From Cladopsammia gracilis (Eukaryota > Cnidaria > Anthozoa > Scleractinia > Dendrophylliidae), in contig JAJGOT010000472.1 in the NCBI GenBank assembly GCA_022457155.1, positions 113,501-177,500 of the forward strand: a stretch of DNA of 64,000 bases. The letters are read 5' to 3'. Position numbers and translations under genes: made by a program. Shown here in pieces: positions 1-11,850 of this stretch (the first letter of the stretch is position 1; every line of letters begins with the position of its first letter). Below the pieces are notes generated by a model. It was not told where the DNA came from. It saw nothing but the letters and a program-made list of their open reading frames with translations, and ran no database searches.

Positions 1-812
1 TATCGGAGTTGGTTCAGTAGGAATATTATTTTTATCCACGATCTGTTGAAGGCGGATGGAAAAATTCTCCCTTACGCAGAGTTCATCCGAAAATACGAAC
101 TGAGCTGTAATTTCCTAACATACATGCAAGTTGTATCTGCAATACCTCAGACCCTCATCATTAAGGCAAGGATAAAATGTCCAGATAAAACTATTCTTCT
201 TTCAGAGTATGAGTTTCAGCTGTCTAGGGATAATACCATAAATTTACTTAAACTAAAAAACAGGGATTACTACTGGCTTTTGATAAATAAGGACAAGCAA
301 GTATTGAAGGCAAGCGTAAAGTGGGAGAGAGATTTACAGTCAGACATGGTGCGGATTGACTCTTTTTTTAGTCGTGTAAAATATATTTCTAGAGAAAACA
401 AGCTGAGAGAATTTTACTTCAAACTTTTGCACAGAATAGTTGTTACAAAGAGAGAACTGCATTTATTTGGTATTAAAATGATATGCTTTGCATTTACTGT
501 CGAGAAAATGATTCCATTATTCACACTTTTTCTAATTGTCAGTGGTCTAAAGAGTTTTTCTTGGAAGTTATTAAGTGGTTTAACAAAGAAAATGGCACCT
601 CTTTCTCCTTATCCCCAATGGAAATTCTCTTCGGCACGAACTCCTCCAAGACTGACATGATTACCAATAATTTAAACTGTACTCTCCTCTTTGCTAAATA
701 TTACCTCTATACCCAAAAGCTAGCACAGAAAAACCTATCTTTAGAAGAATTTGTAGTTAAATTAAACTGTCGATCTCATTTAGAAAAATTCCCTCTGCAA
801 TCTAAAACATAA
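1..812 (+). pseudogene. LINE (L1/Tx1-like) ORF2 C-terminal fragment, frameshifted
   Basis: This is the C-terminal part of a non-LTR retrotransposon ORF2. It enters from the window edge in frame 1 and remains open to about position 480, where it shifts to frame 3 and runs to a stop at 810-812. Around 415-470 it reads FYFKLLHRIVVTKREL, and after the shift it reads CIYCRENDSIIHTFSNC. Together these are the zinc-knuckle (zf-RVT) region that follows the reverse transcriptase in L1/Tx1-type LINEs. The reverse transcriptase core itself would lie upstream of the window. The frameshift removes a few residues before the first cysteine, so the copy is dead. A related fragment lies on the minus strand at 36240-36868. 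The family call rests on the motif order; clade-level assignment is uncertain. Confidence 0.8.
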
Positions 813-1060
813 GTATTATATAAATTAAAACATACTGTTAACTATTGAAGTTATCAAATGATTAGTGCAGTTTCAGACTATAAACAAAAATTGAAATTGC
901 CAACGCCAACCCAGTCTCGGAATGTCTAGTGTAGTGTATTGCTGTAACATCTTGTCATGTATTCCTTTGTATTGTAACCTTTCAAATTGCTTGTTAAGTA
1001 AATGTTTTGCATAAATAAAAAAAAAATAAATAAATAAAATAAAATAAAATAAAAAAAACT
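813..1060 (+). repeat. LINE 3' UTR and A-rich tail
   Basis: Non-coding sequence follows the LINE stop codon and ends in an (AAATAA)/(AAAAT)-type tail at about 1013-1060. This is the usual 3' terminus of a target-primed retrotransposon and marks the element's end. Confidence 0.65.
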
Positions 1061-1574
1061 TTGACCATGCGGTCGTCTTGAAGTAAGCATTAAAGTGTTG
1101 TTGTTTATCCGCATTTACGTGATCGTAACAACGACTTCGACGAAGCCGACAGCAAGAGCAACAGTGACTCTCTCTGGCAAAACCAACATCCCGTCCTTGT
1201 TAACGCCGTGCTTTTTACAATCGAGGATGATTCAAATGAACATTGGCTTTTGTTGATTATTCCTTACATTTCCGAGTTTATGGTTTAAAATCGTTTATAG
1301 TTTAAAATCGTTTGCATTGCAACTCAGAATCAGTTGAATGGACATCTAAAATGCGCGCCGTGTCGCGCTGAAGTTAGAGTGGCTTTTATTTTCTGTTTTT
1401 CGTTCGTGATGTCTCTATTTTTCATGTATATTATCAACAAGTGATCACATGATTTTTCTCATGCAATTTGGAATATATAAGCACTTATAATTTAGAAGAC
1501 TGTATTTACTCGTGCTTATTCATTCTAAATTGCACGAGAAAGCATTACCTATAGTAATTCTGTTTTTATTGCAG
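1061..1574 (+). other. Upstream flank/intron with 3' splice acceptor
   Basis: No coding sequence is seen between the LINE tail and the GPCR exon. The last 20 bases are pyrimidine-rich (TCTGTTTTTATTGCAG) and end in AG at 1573-1574, a good 3' splice site. The upstream exons are not in the window, so the LINE at 1-1060 probably lies within this intron. Confidence 0.5.
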
Positions 1575-1934
1575 GGTGTGATGAAAGTTCGAAAGCGAGT
1601 CACCTTGACGGTTGTCATCGTCAGTGTAATCTTTGCTGTGTGCTATCTGACTACCTTATCTAACAACCTTATGAGCAGTTATCAACCTTCACGTTTATTT
1701 CTAACATGGGAATCTTGTTCCATAATGGTCTTGTTCAATTGTGCCATCAACCCGATTGTGTATGCTTTGGTGAACGAGCGATTCAGGGAGAAGTTGAAGA
1801 GAATGATGAGCTGCACTTGCCGCCCTGCAACTGGCATAGTGCATCCTGCCAGGGAACATCGTGATCATACGATGGACGTTGTTTTTGACGCCACCCACTC
1901 GACCCAGGAAACAGATGAAAGCTGCAGGGAGTGA
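1575..1934 (+). CDS. Class A (rhodopsin-type) GPCR, 3'-terminal exon (TM6-TM7-tail)
   Basis: This is the last coding exon of a seven-transmembrane G-protein-coupled receptor, a plasma-membrane signalling protein. It begins at phase 0 right after the splice acceptor at 1573-1574 (G-V-M-K) and ends at the stop at 1932-1934. It encodes about 119 residues. A basic segment at the end of intracellular loop 3 (KVRKRVT) leads into TM6 (VVIVSVIFAVCYLTTL), where FAVCYLTTL occupies the place of the usual CWxP motif. TM7 contains the diagnostic NPIVY (NPxxY) motif in CAINPIVYALVNERFRE, followed by an amphipathic helix 8 and a cytoplasmic tail with cysteines (MMSCTCR) that could be palmitoylated. The missing Trp/Pro of CWxP is seen in many divergent cnidarian receptors. 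The ligand cannot be inferred. The exon is open with no defects, so this is likely a live gene, with TM1-5 upstream of the window. Confidence 0.85.
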   Translation, partial: GVMKVRKRVTLTVVIVSVIFAVCYLTTLSNNLMSSYQPSRLFLTWESCSIMVLFNCAINPIVYALVNERFREKLKRMMSCTCRPATGIVHPAREHRDHTMDVVFDATHSTQETDESCRE

Positions 1935-2436
1935 TGTACATGTATATGTTTTGGCCTTTATCACATATTTGGCACACTTGACACTTTTTAGAAGGAGGAT
2001 TAACAGTAGTATCAGTACAAATAACACTACTATAAAAATAATGTTGAAATAGCTATCGGCTATAATTTATTTCAGTTACATTGAGAATTTTGATTCGCAT
2101 TATTACATAATTAATAAAGTGAAATCGTGCGTCTAACGATGTATCACTTTGAATGTTAATCGAGACGTTAAAATACAAAATTAAAGCTTAGTGCTAGAAT
2201 TTATCACACGATTAAGTCGGCTGGTTACTTGTCAACACCTAATTAAAAACCTCAAAAACATATGCTTCATGTAGTGTCTAATTTCAAATAAATTATCTCG
2301 CTCGAAAGAAAATGGTAAGATGACTTGCTGTGATACAATTGTTAGTTATGACAAATCAAAGAAATTTTAGCCTAACTGAAATGATAAATGTACAATGTAC
2401 TTGTAGCAGCCGGCACCTATTTCCATTTGGTATGGT
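1935..2436 (+). other. Probable GPCR 3' UTR and downstream DNA
   Basis: AT-rich non-coding sequence following the GPCR stop. A canonical poly(A) signal lies at 2113-2118, about 180 bases after the stop. I see nothing else here. Confidence 0.45.
2113..2118 (+). terminator. Poly(A) signal AATAAA
   Basis: AATAAA in the sequence ATTAATAAAGTG, at a suitable distance downstream of the GPCR stop. It is the best candidate for the mRNA end, but AT-rich context makes chance matches common. Confidence 0.4.
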
Positions 2437-2606
2437 ATACACCTGATTGCAGAAACGTTGTCATAGAAAATACCAAATAGGAATTGATTACCTTGAGGGG
2501 GGATGGCATCCCCCCACCCCCTGTATGTCCGAGGGTTAACATACACCTGATTGTAGAAACGTTGTCATAGACAATACGAAATACCAAATAGGAATTAATT
2601 ACTTCA
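2437..2606. repeat. Two direct repeat copies, 104-bp spacing
   Basis: The segment beginning ATACACCTGATTGCAG at 2437 recurs at 2541 with a few changes and a 9-base insertion. Both continue through AAACGTTGTCATAG to a shared TACCAAATAGGAATT. A G/C-rich spacer separates them. It looks like a local duplication inside an unidentified transposon. Confidence 0.6.
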
Positions 2607-3048
2607 ATGACATTCACGGAGTTTTTTTTTTTCACATACATACGTTTTAACAGATATGTCTTCCAGTAGTATAGGAGGTTTCTTGTCCTGCACCACCCCA
2701 AGGAAATATTTATGCACCCTAACGGAGGCTACTTGCCATCCCTATCCCCAAGCTCACTCGGCCTCTCGTTCGCTTGGGGTTAGGGCTAACAAGTATTCTA
2801 TAAAGGCTCCGCTGGGGTGCATACATACTTCCTTGAGGCGTTGCAAGACGAAGTAACCCCCTATACTACACACCACTTGGGTGTCGCAGTATCACCCACC
2901 ATACTAGGCGTGGTATTGCCAATTGAACATTTATGCCCCCTCCCCTCTAACTTTAACTTTAATTAACATAATTGCCTTTAGCAAGCTAATCCGGCAATGG
3001 GCGGTCAGAACACTGAAGCTCATGACATTGACAGCGAATAAAAAATCG
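2607..3048. other. Unannotated stretch
   Basis: Contains inverted pieces around 2745-2790 (CCCCAAGC with CGCTTGGGG) but no convincing gene or classified element. Confidence 0.4.
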
Positions 3049-3675
3049 TCAATACGTGAAATTGTTACAAATACTTGAATGAAACGCAGCAACAGAGTCA
3101 GCACATACAAAAGCTGGAGACAAAGCGTTCCAAGCGGGAACAGTTCTTACAAAAAAAGAAAACTTGTGGGCGTTAACATTAGATGAATAACGTTGGTATT
3201 GGAATGGGTGCTGTACACTAGCTCGTGTCAAGTAGGGACAGACCACCGCGCGAAGATCATCCGGGAAAGATATCCGTACATTTCCTGTCTTGATCTTAAA
3301 AAACAATGTCAAATCAATGATCTTCCTTCGTGTCTCAAGATCTTGCCACCCCAAGTTAGATAACATTGTATTAACGCTGCTGGTACGACGGTAGTCGTTA
3401 CAAACAATGCGCGCCGCCCGACGCTGAACAGATTCAACACACTTGATGTCTTTCTGTGTATATGGACTCCAGGCGACAGAGCCGTACTCGCATACTGGAC
3501 GGACCAGGGTCAAATAGGCCCGTTCCTTGACAACAGCGCTACAAGACGCTAAGTTTCTTTGGAATACGCCTAGAATCTTATTCGCTTTCTTTTTCACCTC
3601 CACGGCTTGCTTGGTCCAATTGAGGGAGTTGGTACTACGCACTACGGTTTCGTCTGAGAAATCAGGATTTTCAAG
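3049..3675 (-). pseudogene. LINE reverse transcriptase C-terminal fragment (Jockey/CR1/RTE-like)
   Basis: The minus strand is open for at least 197 residues and encodes the region following the reverse transcriptase of a non-LTR retrotransposon. Recognisable motifs are LTLVRPVCEYGSVAWSPYT, then ESVQRRAARIV, then an L-x-W-L-x-x-R-R type segment (LGWQDLETRRK) and the usual C-terminal PAWNALS. All catalytic RT motifs (A, B, C) are missing, so the copy is 5'-truncated and cannot move by itself. The frame stays open upstream to about 3675, but homology to LINEs fades before that, suggesting the truncation junction is near 3640-3675. The reading frame is otherwise clean, which suggests a fairly recent insertion. 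Confidence 0.8.
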
Positions 3676-3900
3676 GTTGGATTCAGAGCTATAAGATGGT
3701 CATCCCTGAAAATCACAAAAGACCTGACATTGTTTTACCAAGAGAACAAGCCCACAAACGTTCGAACGATTGGAGAAGAGGCTGCGGAGCTGCGTTCTAT
3801 TAAAGTGAGTAACACACTTCAGCTAACTTGAAGTTGCTAAACAAACGGACGCCGTTATCAACTCGATAATGTAAGAAGTAGCAAGGCGGGTATACATGGG

Positions 3901-5430
3901 ATCAGATTGGATCATTGAAAAAGTAAATACTGTTTATCTTGACTTTAGTAGATACCAACCTATCAGAGGCGGTGCTTACATACCTCTTCCTAAAAAGTTC
4001 AAAGATAAGAAGGCCATCACAAACAAAAAAGAGACGATCAATGCTTGCGTCTGACTTTACGTGCTGCGTTGTTTCCTAGACACGATGCATGCAAACAGAC
4101 CAATTAAGTACCCAACAGACGACGGCTTGGGTTTCACTGGGATCGCTCCTAGATCAGCTCTCAAGAGTTGAAAGGCAGAACAGCCTTGCCTTAAACGTCT
4201 TTGGGTGGGAAAATAATAATGTTGTCATCTATAAAGTTTGTGAAGTAGAAGATAAGTGCGTAAGACGAATAAATCTTGAAAATTGAAAACAACACTCACT
4301 ACTGCTATACAAAAAGCCTAAGCAGGCTTCTTCGCAGGTAGCACGACACTGGGAATAAGGCCTATTTCTGCGATAGGTGCCTTCAAGAGATTTCATCGTA
4401 GCGCGTACTCGTCGATCATCCGGTCTACTTCAAAGGCATCAAAGGTCGGCCAGTTCGAGTCGAAATGCCAAAGGAGGTTGAAATCATCCTGCGTTTTGAG
4501 AACTATCAGAACCAGATGAAAGCACCTTACATCATGTACGCAGACTTCGAAAGTCTCGTAACAAAAATAGTCTACGATTGCAATCCAGACCCCACAGAAA
4601 GCAGCACAATCAAGACAGAAGTCCACATGCCCAGGGGATTTGGCTTCACGGTTGTATACTCAAACGGTAAATCATGAGGTGAGGACGCAGTGAAAGTGTT
4701 CCTGCATCAGAGATAAGCTAAGGTTAAAAAAGCCCCTTACCAAGACAAGGGAAGACTGGGCAAACTACAACAGGGCTGATGAGTGCATCATCTGTCACGA
4801 AAGCCTATATAAAGAAAACTTCTAGGAATCCGTTGAAGTTTACGATCCGAACACTGGAGAATACGCAGGTTTGGTTCACTGGAAAACTCCAGCGCGCATG
4901 TTACTCCAACGCCTACAAAAAGACGTTCGTCCAAGACTTGGCGCTTAACGGACTCTTGAATAAGGTTCGACAAGGAGACCACCTGAAAAGGATGCGTTCT
5001 TTAGCAAGCTCAAAATGGAGCACATCAGTGACGCAGACTACGAACACGCGAAGGCGGTGTGGAAGGCGTTTGGATGTAAGAATCTCGGCGATTATCACGA
5101 TCTATACCTCTAGATGAGCGTGCTGCTGCCAGCTGATGTTTTCAAGAACTTCAGAACAACCTGCATGAAGCATTACATCCTCGACCCTGCGCATTACTAC
5201 ACAAGCCCTAGTCTAAGCTGGGACGCTCTCCTAAAACAGACAGGTATAAAGTTGGAACTCCTCACGGACCCTAACATGCATCTGTTTGTCGAAAAGGGAA
5301 TGCGCGGCGGCATTACAATGGAGAGCAGGCGTTACTATAAGGCGAACAATCCCTATCTTGAAGACTACAACGAAGACAAGGAATATCCCGAAGAGTTGCA
5401 TGACGAGCACAACGCCTACCCTCTGACTGA
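3901..5430 (+). pseudogene. Decayed family B DNA polymerase (Polinton/virus-like) relic
   Basis: Pieces of one polymerase occur in order across several frames and match the intact gene at 20945-24682. They are: the GGAYIPLPKKF segment at about 3968 (the intact gene has GGSTYIPLPPFL); the LNVFGWENNNVVIYK segment at about 4190; the exonuclease I motif MYADFESL at about 4535; the GFGFTVVY segment at about 4640; and from about 5010 a run through the Exo III region (LGDYHDLYL, then a stop in place of the next residue) to EKGMRGGITMESRRYY at about 5325. After that, homology jumps from the N-N-P-Y segment straight to EYPEELHDEHNAYPL. The stretch holding the catalytic motif A is therefore deleted. 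Stops, frameshifts and this deletion show the relic is dead. It is a different, older copy of the same family as the 20.9-kb gene. Confidence 0.8.
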
Positions 5431-8268
5431 CTGTCTGACTGTCTGACTACTATCATGACCGATCTTGTCAGAAAGAAGAGCTCGAGAACTTCAAACCTTT
5501 CTTACATGACAACCAATTTGCCTATAATGAGATCAACCCCCTAACCGCGCGCAATACAAGTAAGTAAGTAAATACTGTGTTCAGGTAAGTTCAAGTAAAT
5601 ACTGTTTCTCCATCAAATGAATTGTTTAGCATGATTTTGGGCGTTAAGTTTATCATGAACGAGTTCTAAAAAGCACGCACTGCTGATTGCTACACACTTT
5701 CTTTTTTTTTCGTTACCGTTAAAACAGTGACGTTAAAAATGGTCTGAAAAGCTTTCTAAAACGCTTGTGAGAGCTCCTTGTTATTAAAACGTCAATGTTC
5801 GAATCAATTGCATTTCTCAGTAGCTACAACCTAAGACAAAATTAGTTGGGAAGGTTTGTAAAACGCTAAAAAAATTACACTACCGTTGGGTTTCAGGTCA
5901 GTTAAAGGCGCGCGCAACGCTTTTTATAGCCCCCCCCCCCCCTCCCTCTCCCCCAAATCCAATGTTGAAGATGCCTATACAAAAGACAGTGTAAGTTAAG
6001 TATTTGCGTTAACAGCAACTTTCAAAGAGGGGGGATGAGGGGGGAGGGGTGAGGAAAACAAGGAACCTTCCCAACACTTTTGTCTTTGGTTGTAGTTGTT
6101 TCAGCTTAATAATTATTTGGGTAGCATGACTATGGTGAATTAAACTTAATTGGCGGTGGACGTAACAGGTGAACTTTGGCCACAGATTTGCATTTAAACC
6201 TTTAGGTAGCATTATACACTATCTTCTTCGACTCATGTTTGATGTGCTCTCACCTCCTGTTTACCATTGAGTAACGTATTACGAGGAGTATAGATCGCAT
6301 GTACGAAACTCTAGAAGGTACCAGGTGATAATGATTTTTCCGCCATTTCTCGCTTTTCACAGCTATTTGTAACAGCCTCCTATTGCACTACGGAATACCT
6401 AGTGTTAAAACTGACGTTACTGTTCTACTCAGTTGTTCAGCAACGTTATTGGTGATCTGCATTCTTTAATTAGTCCACTTATGCTTAGAAAAATAATTCA
6501 GATTGCTCTTAGTTTTCTTTCAATTATTTCCTACAGTTGGCCTTTTTCTCATGCTTAATGCTAGACAAAATCTTATTTTGAAAAAAAAAGAAGAAACTCA
6601 ATGTCTTCTACATTGTGAATCTTCGATTGTAGAGTAGTTACACTACTAGCTATGCTTCGAATTCTTAACAACTCGTAGCGTTCTTGTTCCATATTAAAGC
6701 TAAATTATCTCTGAAAAATGCGCTTTAAGCCTTTATTTACTCTTTTTATTCCAATAGCTCCTGCTAAGATCTGCTTTTCCCGCATAGTCGAAAACCGGGC
6801 AAAATACCTTGGTATTAGGAGGAACCGTCCTAAAGGTCGTCCAGTTTTATACTAGACGAATTTAACGCCTGACGTGAAAGAGACTTTAAAGTTGTATGTT
6901 AAGTGCGTCTGAACGACGCACATCAAAGAAGAGTGACGTTAAATTCGCCAGACATTAAATCCGTCAACGACTTTACGTTTCGGACGATATGAACGTCTCT
7001 TGCACAATTATACAAAAACAGCCATTTTTATACAACCACCCTCATATCTGACTTCTCACAGTATGTAAAAGCTTCATATAAATAAAGTTCATTTTGCTGT
7101 CCCAATCCCATACGGTATAACAAACACTTCCATGAACATCTATTTTCTCATTTCACCATCTATACACAAGTAGAATGGTGGTATATTATAACACAGCCTA
7201 TGAAGACTAGAAAAGTCTGAAAACTACATTTTATAAAGAATGTGTGGCCATTTCATAGGAAATTATATATATATATTTCAAATCTAATGAAATGATGTAC
7301 AAAGAACAATATGCAGACATTCCCGCGTCAAATTCTCAAAGCAACAGTGACTAATAGAGATGCAGGCCGTTCTGAATATTCAAATTAACACGCTAGAAAT
7401 TAAGAAAATATTAAATTGTTTTTTGCTCAACTACTTTAAGAAGATTTTACAACTAAAATCGAATTTTAGGTCTCTGATAAAATAACTGTATGACAAAGAA
7501 AATAAAAATAGTTTATTAAAATAAAATATTTAGCAACGCCACAAGCTGTTTTCATCTTGCGTTGAAAACCAATATAGCACACGAAATTTTAAATTGGAAA
7601 ATGTTGTAAAAATAATGAATAATAGAACATTTGTTTCGCCTTGATGTATAAACAATTTCTCGAAAGGTGCAGTAAAACAAATATACGACAACTTATAAAG
7701 AGAAATTATATTTCGAAAGCGCCGCGTTGAAATGTTAAAATTAATGGTCGGCATAAGCGAGACGACTAGTCACGCGAACCTGCTTGTGCACTCGAGGGGT
7801 GGGGTGGACTCCTAAGTGAGAGGCACGAAAATGCTCATGTCGTTAAGAGGTGTTAATTACGGATTTTGGTAGGGTATTCAGGAAGGAACGCCGGTATTTT
7901 TAGCCATCATGGTATCGTTAAGGGCTGCATGCGAAGTTTTATGACCATGTCTGTTAGCCCATTACATGATAAAGGAAACTTATGTATAAAACGTCCATCA
8001 TTAATATGAAACATGAATGAAAACCAGCATCCCAACTCGGGAAATATAATATGAAACGTTTTATTCAGTCATATGTCATATCAATGTAGAACGATACGAA
8101 CTGTCGTTGATTAAGGATAAAATATACCAACTCGGTAGCAGCTGCTTTTTGTCTGGAGATGTAAAAAGTAAAATCGTGTTTCTTTTTTTTTCATTTCTGA
8201 ATTTTATAAAACAGTACTATAGTCACCAAGTGAACATATAACACTTTTGTTTCAAAGTCGACTGAACG

Positions 8269-8308
<40 letters not shown>
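5431..8308. other. AT-rich DNA without recognisable genes
   Basis: I see no coding region. Notable points are a C-run at 5931-5942 followed by CT-rich sequence, a G-rich patch at 6024-6055, and a short (AT)n at 7266-7276. Short open frames on both strands show no protein character. Confidence 0.5.
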
Positions 8309-8309
<1 letters not shown>

Positions 8310-8319
8310 TGTGCCGCCT

Positions 8320-8585
8320 TTGTAATGACTTCAGCAAATGGTATGACATTCTAGTATTCTCGGATAAGGAGGAAAAAACTGTAGGTCCCGTCTCACAGCA
8401 CTCTCTGATCTGTTCTTGTGGGACGTTAAAGATCCCACATCACTGTTCGAAAAGTGTAGGGGACGTAGACCCCGGTGGTGTGGTCAACCTTGCGGGTTGT
8501 GGGATTGGAAGGGATGGCACCTCGCATGGGACCTGAGTCCCGTTCGTGCCTTTCCCTCTGGACTGTATGAGTCCAGAAAAGTTGG
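8320..8585 (+). repeat. SINE-like interspersed repeat
   Basis: Contains the order CGGATAAGGAGG, TAGGTCCCGTCTCACAG, GTGGGACGTTAAAGATCCCA and ATCACTGTTCGAAAAG. I recognise this order as a core shared by interspersed repeats in many invertebrate genomes (MetaSINE-like, from memory). No A/B box is obvious within it, so the copy may be truncated. The open frame across it is not coding. Confidence 0.45.
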
Positions 8586-10929
8586 ATAGAACATTGCGTG
8601 AGATTTATTAATGATTTTTTTGGTGTCCCGTTAAGTTATTAACCCTCGGACGTAGACGCAAACTTATACCCTCCACAGTGGCATTCAGTACCATTTCATA
8701 TGTTTTTTTTCTTTTTCTTTTCACCGAAAAAAGGTGAAAAACACGCATTTTTATCCAAAAATGGCTTGACCACGTGATACTTATGACGTCATATCTCGTC
8801 ACCATAAGAACTGATTTTCGCCAAACTTTACCAAAATGTGTCTACTGTACGTGCAAGGCTTTTAACAACAGCTGTACAAGGCTTTACTTCTTGTGCGTGC
8901 GTTCGGCTATGTTCATGCTGGCAATCTTCATAAACAGAGAAAATCGAGCATCAAAGTGGTAAGTTATCAATTACAGTTTATAATGTGTTATATTTGCCCT
9001 TAATTTTGTTGAACCATTCTGTCACTTTAACACTTTTAAAAAGGAGGAAACTAGAAATCAATAAGCGCGTATTAGCCTCTTTCGCATTCTCACATCGATG
9101 GCAAATAACACTTTGTATGGACATGACGCCTACCTTAAAAAAAATGAGAAAAAACGTGCATCTTTTTAGCACTGAATGATGATACAGTCATAAAAAGGAT
9201 TTCAAGCAAAAGCGGGTTGAAAGTGAAATGCATTAAAATGAATAAACTGCACATAATTAATTATTTCTAAACTTTATTCTAAAATTGTTTTCTCATATAT
9301 AGTGCAGTGGTTTATTTAATTCTCGTGATAAAGAAAGATAAATGTGTAACATGGTATACAAAATACCGGCTCAATTACTCATCACGATGTAAAGTAAAAC
9401 TGTTTTATTTATCATTTGCGTTTTTTTTTTGCAAAATATATAACATTTGCATGTTTGGTGTCAAGACATTTAAAAATAAAATATTCTTTGCTCAGATATC
9501 CATCTCATAGATACTGCATTTTGCTTCAGGATAGATAATGCGACGCTGCCATTATCGTTTGGTCCACTTTATTTATCCGCTGTGATATATTTTCAATTGA
9601 TCAGATCTGACTAGCTTTTCAATTTTTCTCCATTCTAAACAGGTATTTTTCTGACCAAAACATTTAATTCGTAGCATATAACTCTACAATGATGAAAAAG
9701 TATATATTCGTAAGTTTTATATCATGGATTTTCTGAGGAAAAAAAAAATAGAAGATGGTTTCCACATTGCAGTTGTTTAAATAATTAAATGTTTCGAAAA
9801 CAAAAGAAGAGTTCGAAATATTCCACCGTCTGTGTTAATTTCCGGTGTTAGTCTATCTTATGTTCACGTTTTATGTTATATTGCCTACTAACATATTCTT
9901 CATTTGTCAGGGGCATTCAACGAATTGTTTCGCCAAAGAGCTGTTAATTCGGGATGCTGAAACCATCCTTATATTTTCGGATAAGACCATTAGAAAAAAA
10001 GTTTTAGGTTTTCAAACAGAAATATGAAAACTGACGTTTTCGGACTCAATAAAAAGTACGGCTTTTGACGTTTTTTAGAGGATGAAAATGCTATATTCAT
10101 TGGTGCTAAAAAAGTAGTCCAGCTTAAAAAATTTCAGGAGGCAAATAGCACCCTTAAAGAACTCTTGGGCTAACTATTTCGAGGAAAAAAAACGGATTTT
10201 GTTCTGAATGCGTTCGGCCTGTTCCATTACACAGAAAATGTTAATGGCCTTTTTTTTTCTCCAAATGTCTATTCATAATACGAATTTTTATATCACTTTT
10301 CATTATTATAGAAACTTGTACACACCACACTGAACAGTAAATTAATTGTTTGGTCAAAGCGATGTACATTCATATTTAAATATATGAACGGTTCGTTGTC
10401 AATGTCTTCAGACTTTTACTTATGTTTTAGCGATTACCAGTGAAAAATCGAAATACCATAATTTTGTAAACACAACATCATTTATTTTCTTCGAAAAACT
10501 GAGAGGTGTGTCGTCGCCATCAATAAAAGCCATGTAATGCATACGTTAATCGTTTCGGTTTTGCGTTTGCTTAGACAACATTTTGATCGTATTCACCGAT
10601 TCACTCGATTTAAAGAATAACCTATTGTTGAACTGTGTCATGACTGTTGTTGTATAGTTTAAATTTGGCTGTTTAGAGACCCATTTATTGGCGCACTGGT
10701 TACATTTTTTAATCGAGCCTTTTGGTAGTAAAGATTTTAACCGATTTGTATAATATTTGAATTAAAAAAAATATCCTTGCATTGTTAAAACCTTATTTTT
10801 AACAAAAATGGCCGTAATTTTAACATGCCAGGACATCTTGTTCCCTTACTTCGATAAAATGGTCCTATGAGCTCTCAGGTTTTGTATCTATAAATTTCAT
10901 GACAATCGTTACCATGCAACTCGCTCCGA
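8586..10929. other. AT-rich DNA without recognisable genes
   Basis: Low-complexity T/A-rich sequence with short polypurine and polypyrimidine runs (for example around 8700-8725, 9417-9430 and 9738-9750). No gene, tandem array or classified element was found. Confidence 0.45.
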
Positions 10930-11850
10930 CGTTTTTGAAAATCAGGCCGAGGTGTCATGGCGGTCGGAACTCCGCTCTGATCTTCCTGTCAACTCTGGCA
11001 GGTTTTTAGTATTTTGAAGACTAAAACCCTCTGGAGTCAACTTGAACCCTTTTGTTGACTTGCAAGAAAGGACTCGTGATAGAGTAAGTTTTTCCCTTAA
11101 ACCTGAAAATGCTTAAAAGTCAGGAAAAGAAACGAGCACGTGGATCAAGCTCAACCGCAGAAGAAGATGATTCAGACACAAAAATCCTAGAAAAGTTAAC
11201 TAGCATCCAAACAAGAATCGAAAATGGATTCTCTAAAATCGACAATGATATTGAAGCTTTTAAAAGCGAAATTCATGCTATTAAATCGGAATTAAGCGAA
11301 GCAACGAAGTCGCTGAATGCATCATGGACGGACAGAAGTGCAATCTCTTAAACAGAAGAACAAGGCTTTACAAGAGCAGTGTGACAGCACCTCCAGAGAG
11401 AACAACAATTTAAACGAGGAGATTAGTTCGCTTAAAAATCGTGTAATCCAACAAGAAGATTACTCAAGACGAGAGAATCTTCGCATTTACAATATTCCTG
11501 AGAATTCTGGAGAGAGCAATGAGGAATGTTCGCGTAAAGTGATGGACATGCTAGGTGTACTTGGCGCCACTGCAGATGACATAATGTTCCATGCAATACA
11601 TCGAACTGGGAAACCAAATACTACAGCCACTTCGAACGGAGCTGCGAACAACGATGCTTCAACAGAGCCAAGGGATGGAGCGTCACTTCTTCCACGTCCA
11701 CGGCCAATTCTAGCCCGTTTCATTTCAAAAATGGACTCTGATTGGGTTTGGGGAAACAGAAATAAATTAATGAATGGCTCTCGTTTTTCATCGGTATTTA
11801 TTGGCAAAGACCTTTCAGTTGAATTAGCAAAAGAACGTGGAAAGCTCTGA
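10930..11850 (+). pseudogene. LINE ORF1 (L1-type nucleic-acid-binding protein), frameshifted
   Basis: This is the first ORF of an L1/Tx1-like retrotransposon, whose product coats the element RNA. A probable 5' UTR (about 10930-11108) precedes ATG 11109. The first 70 or so residues are charged and helical (KILEKLTSIQTRIENGFSKI), then a frameshift at about 11315-11335 moves to another frame. That frame continues the coiled coil (LKQKNKALQEQC, LKNRVIQQEDYSRREN) into the L1-ORF1-type RRM: LRIYNIPE, HAIHRTGKPN, RPRPILARF and VFIGKDLS, with a stop near 11850. The Q-E-D-Y-S-R-R-E-N-L-R signature and RPRPI-x-ARF are typical of the Transposase_22/L1 ORF1 family. The frameshift makes it non-functional. 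No matching ORF2 follows within the next kilobase. Confidence 0.8.
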
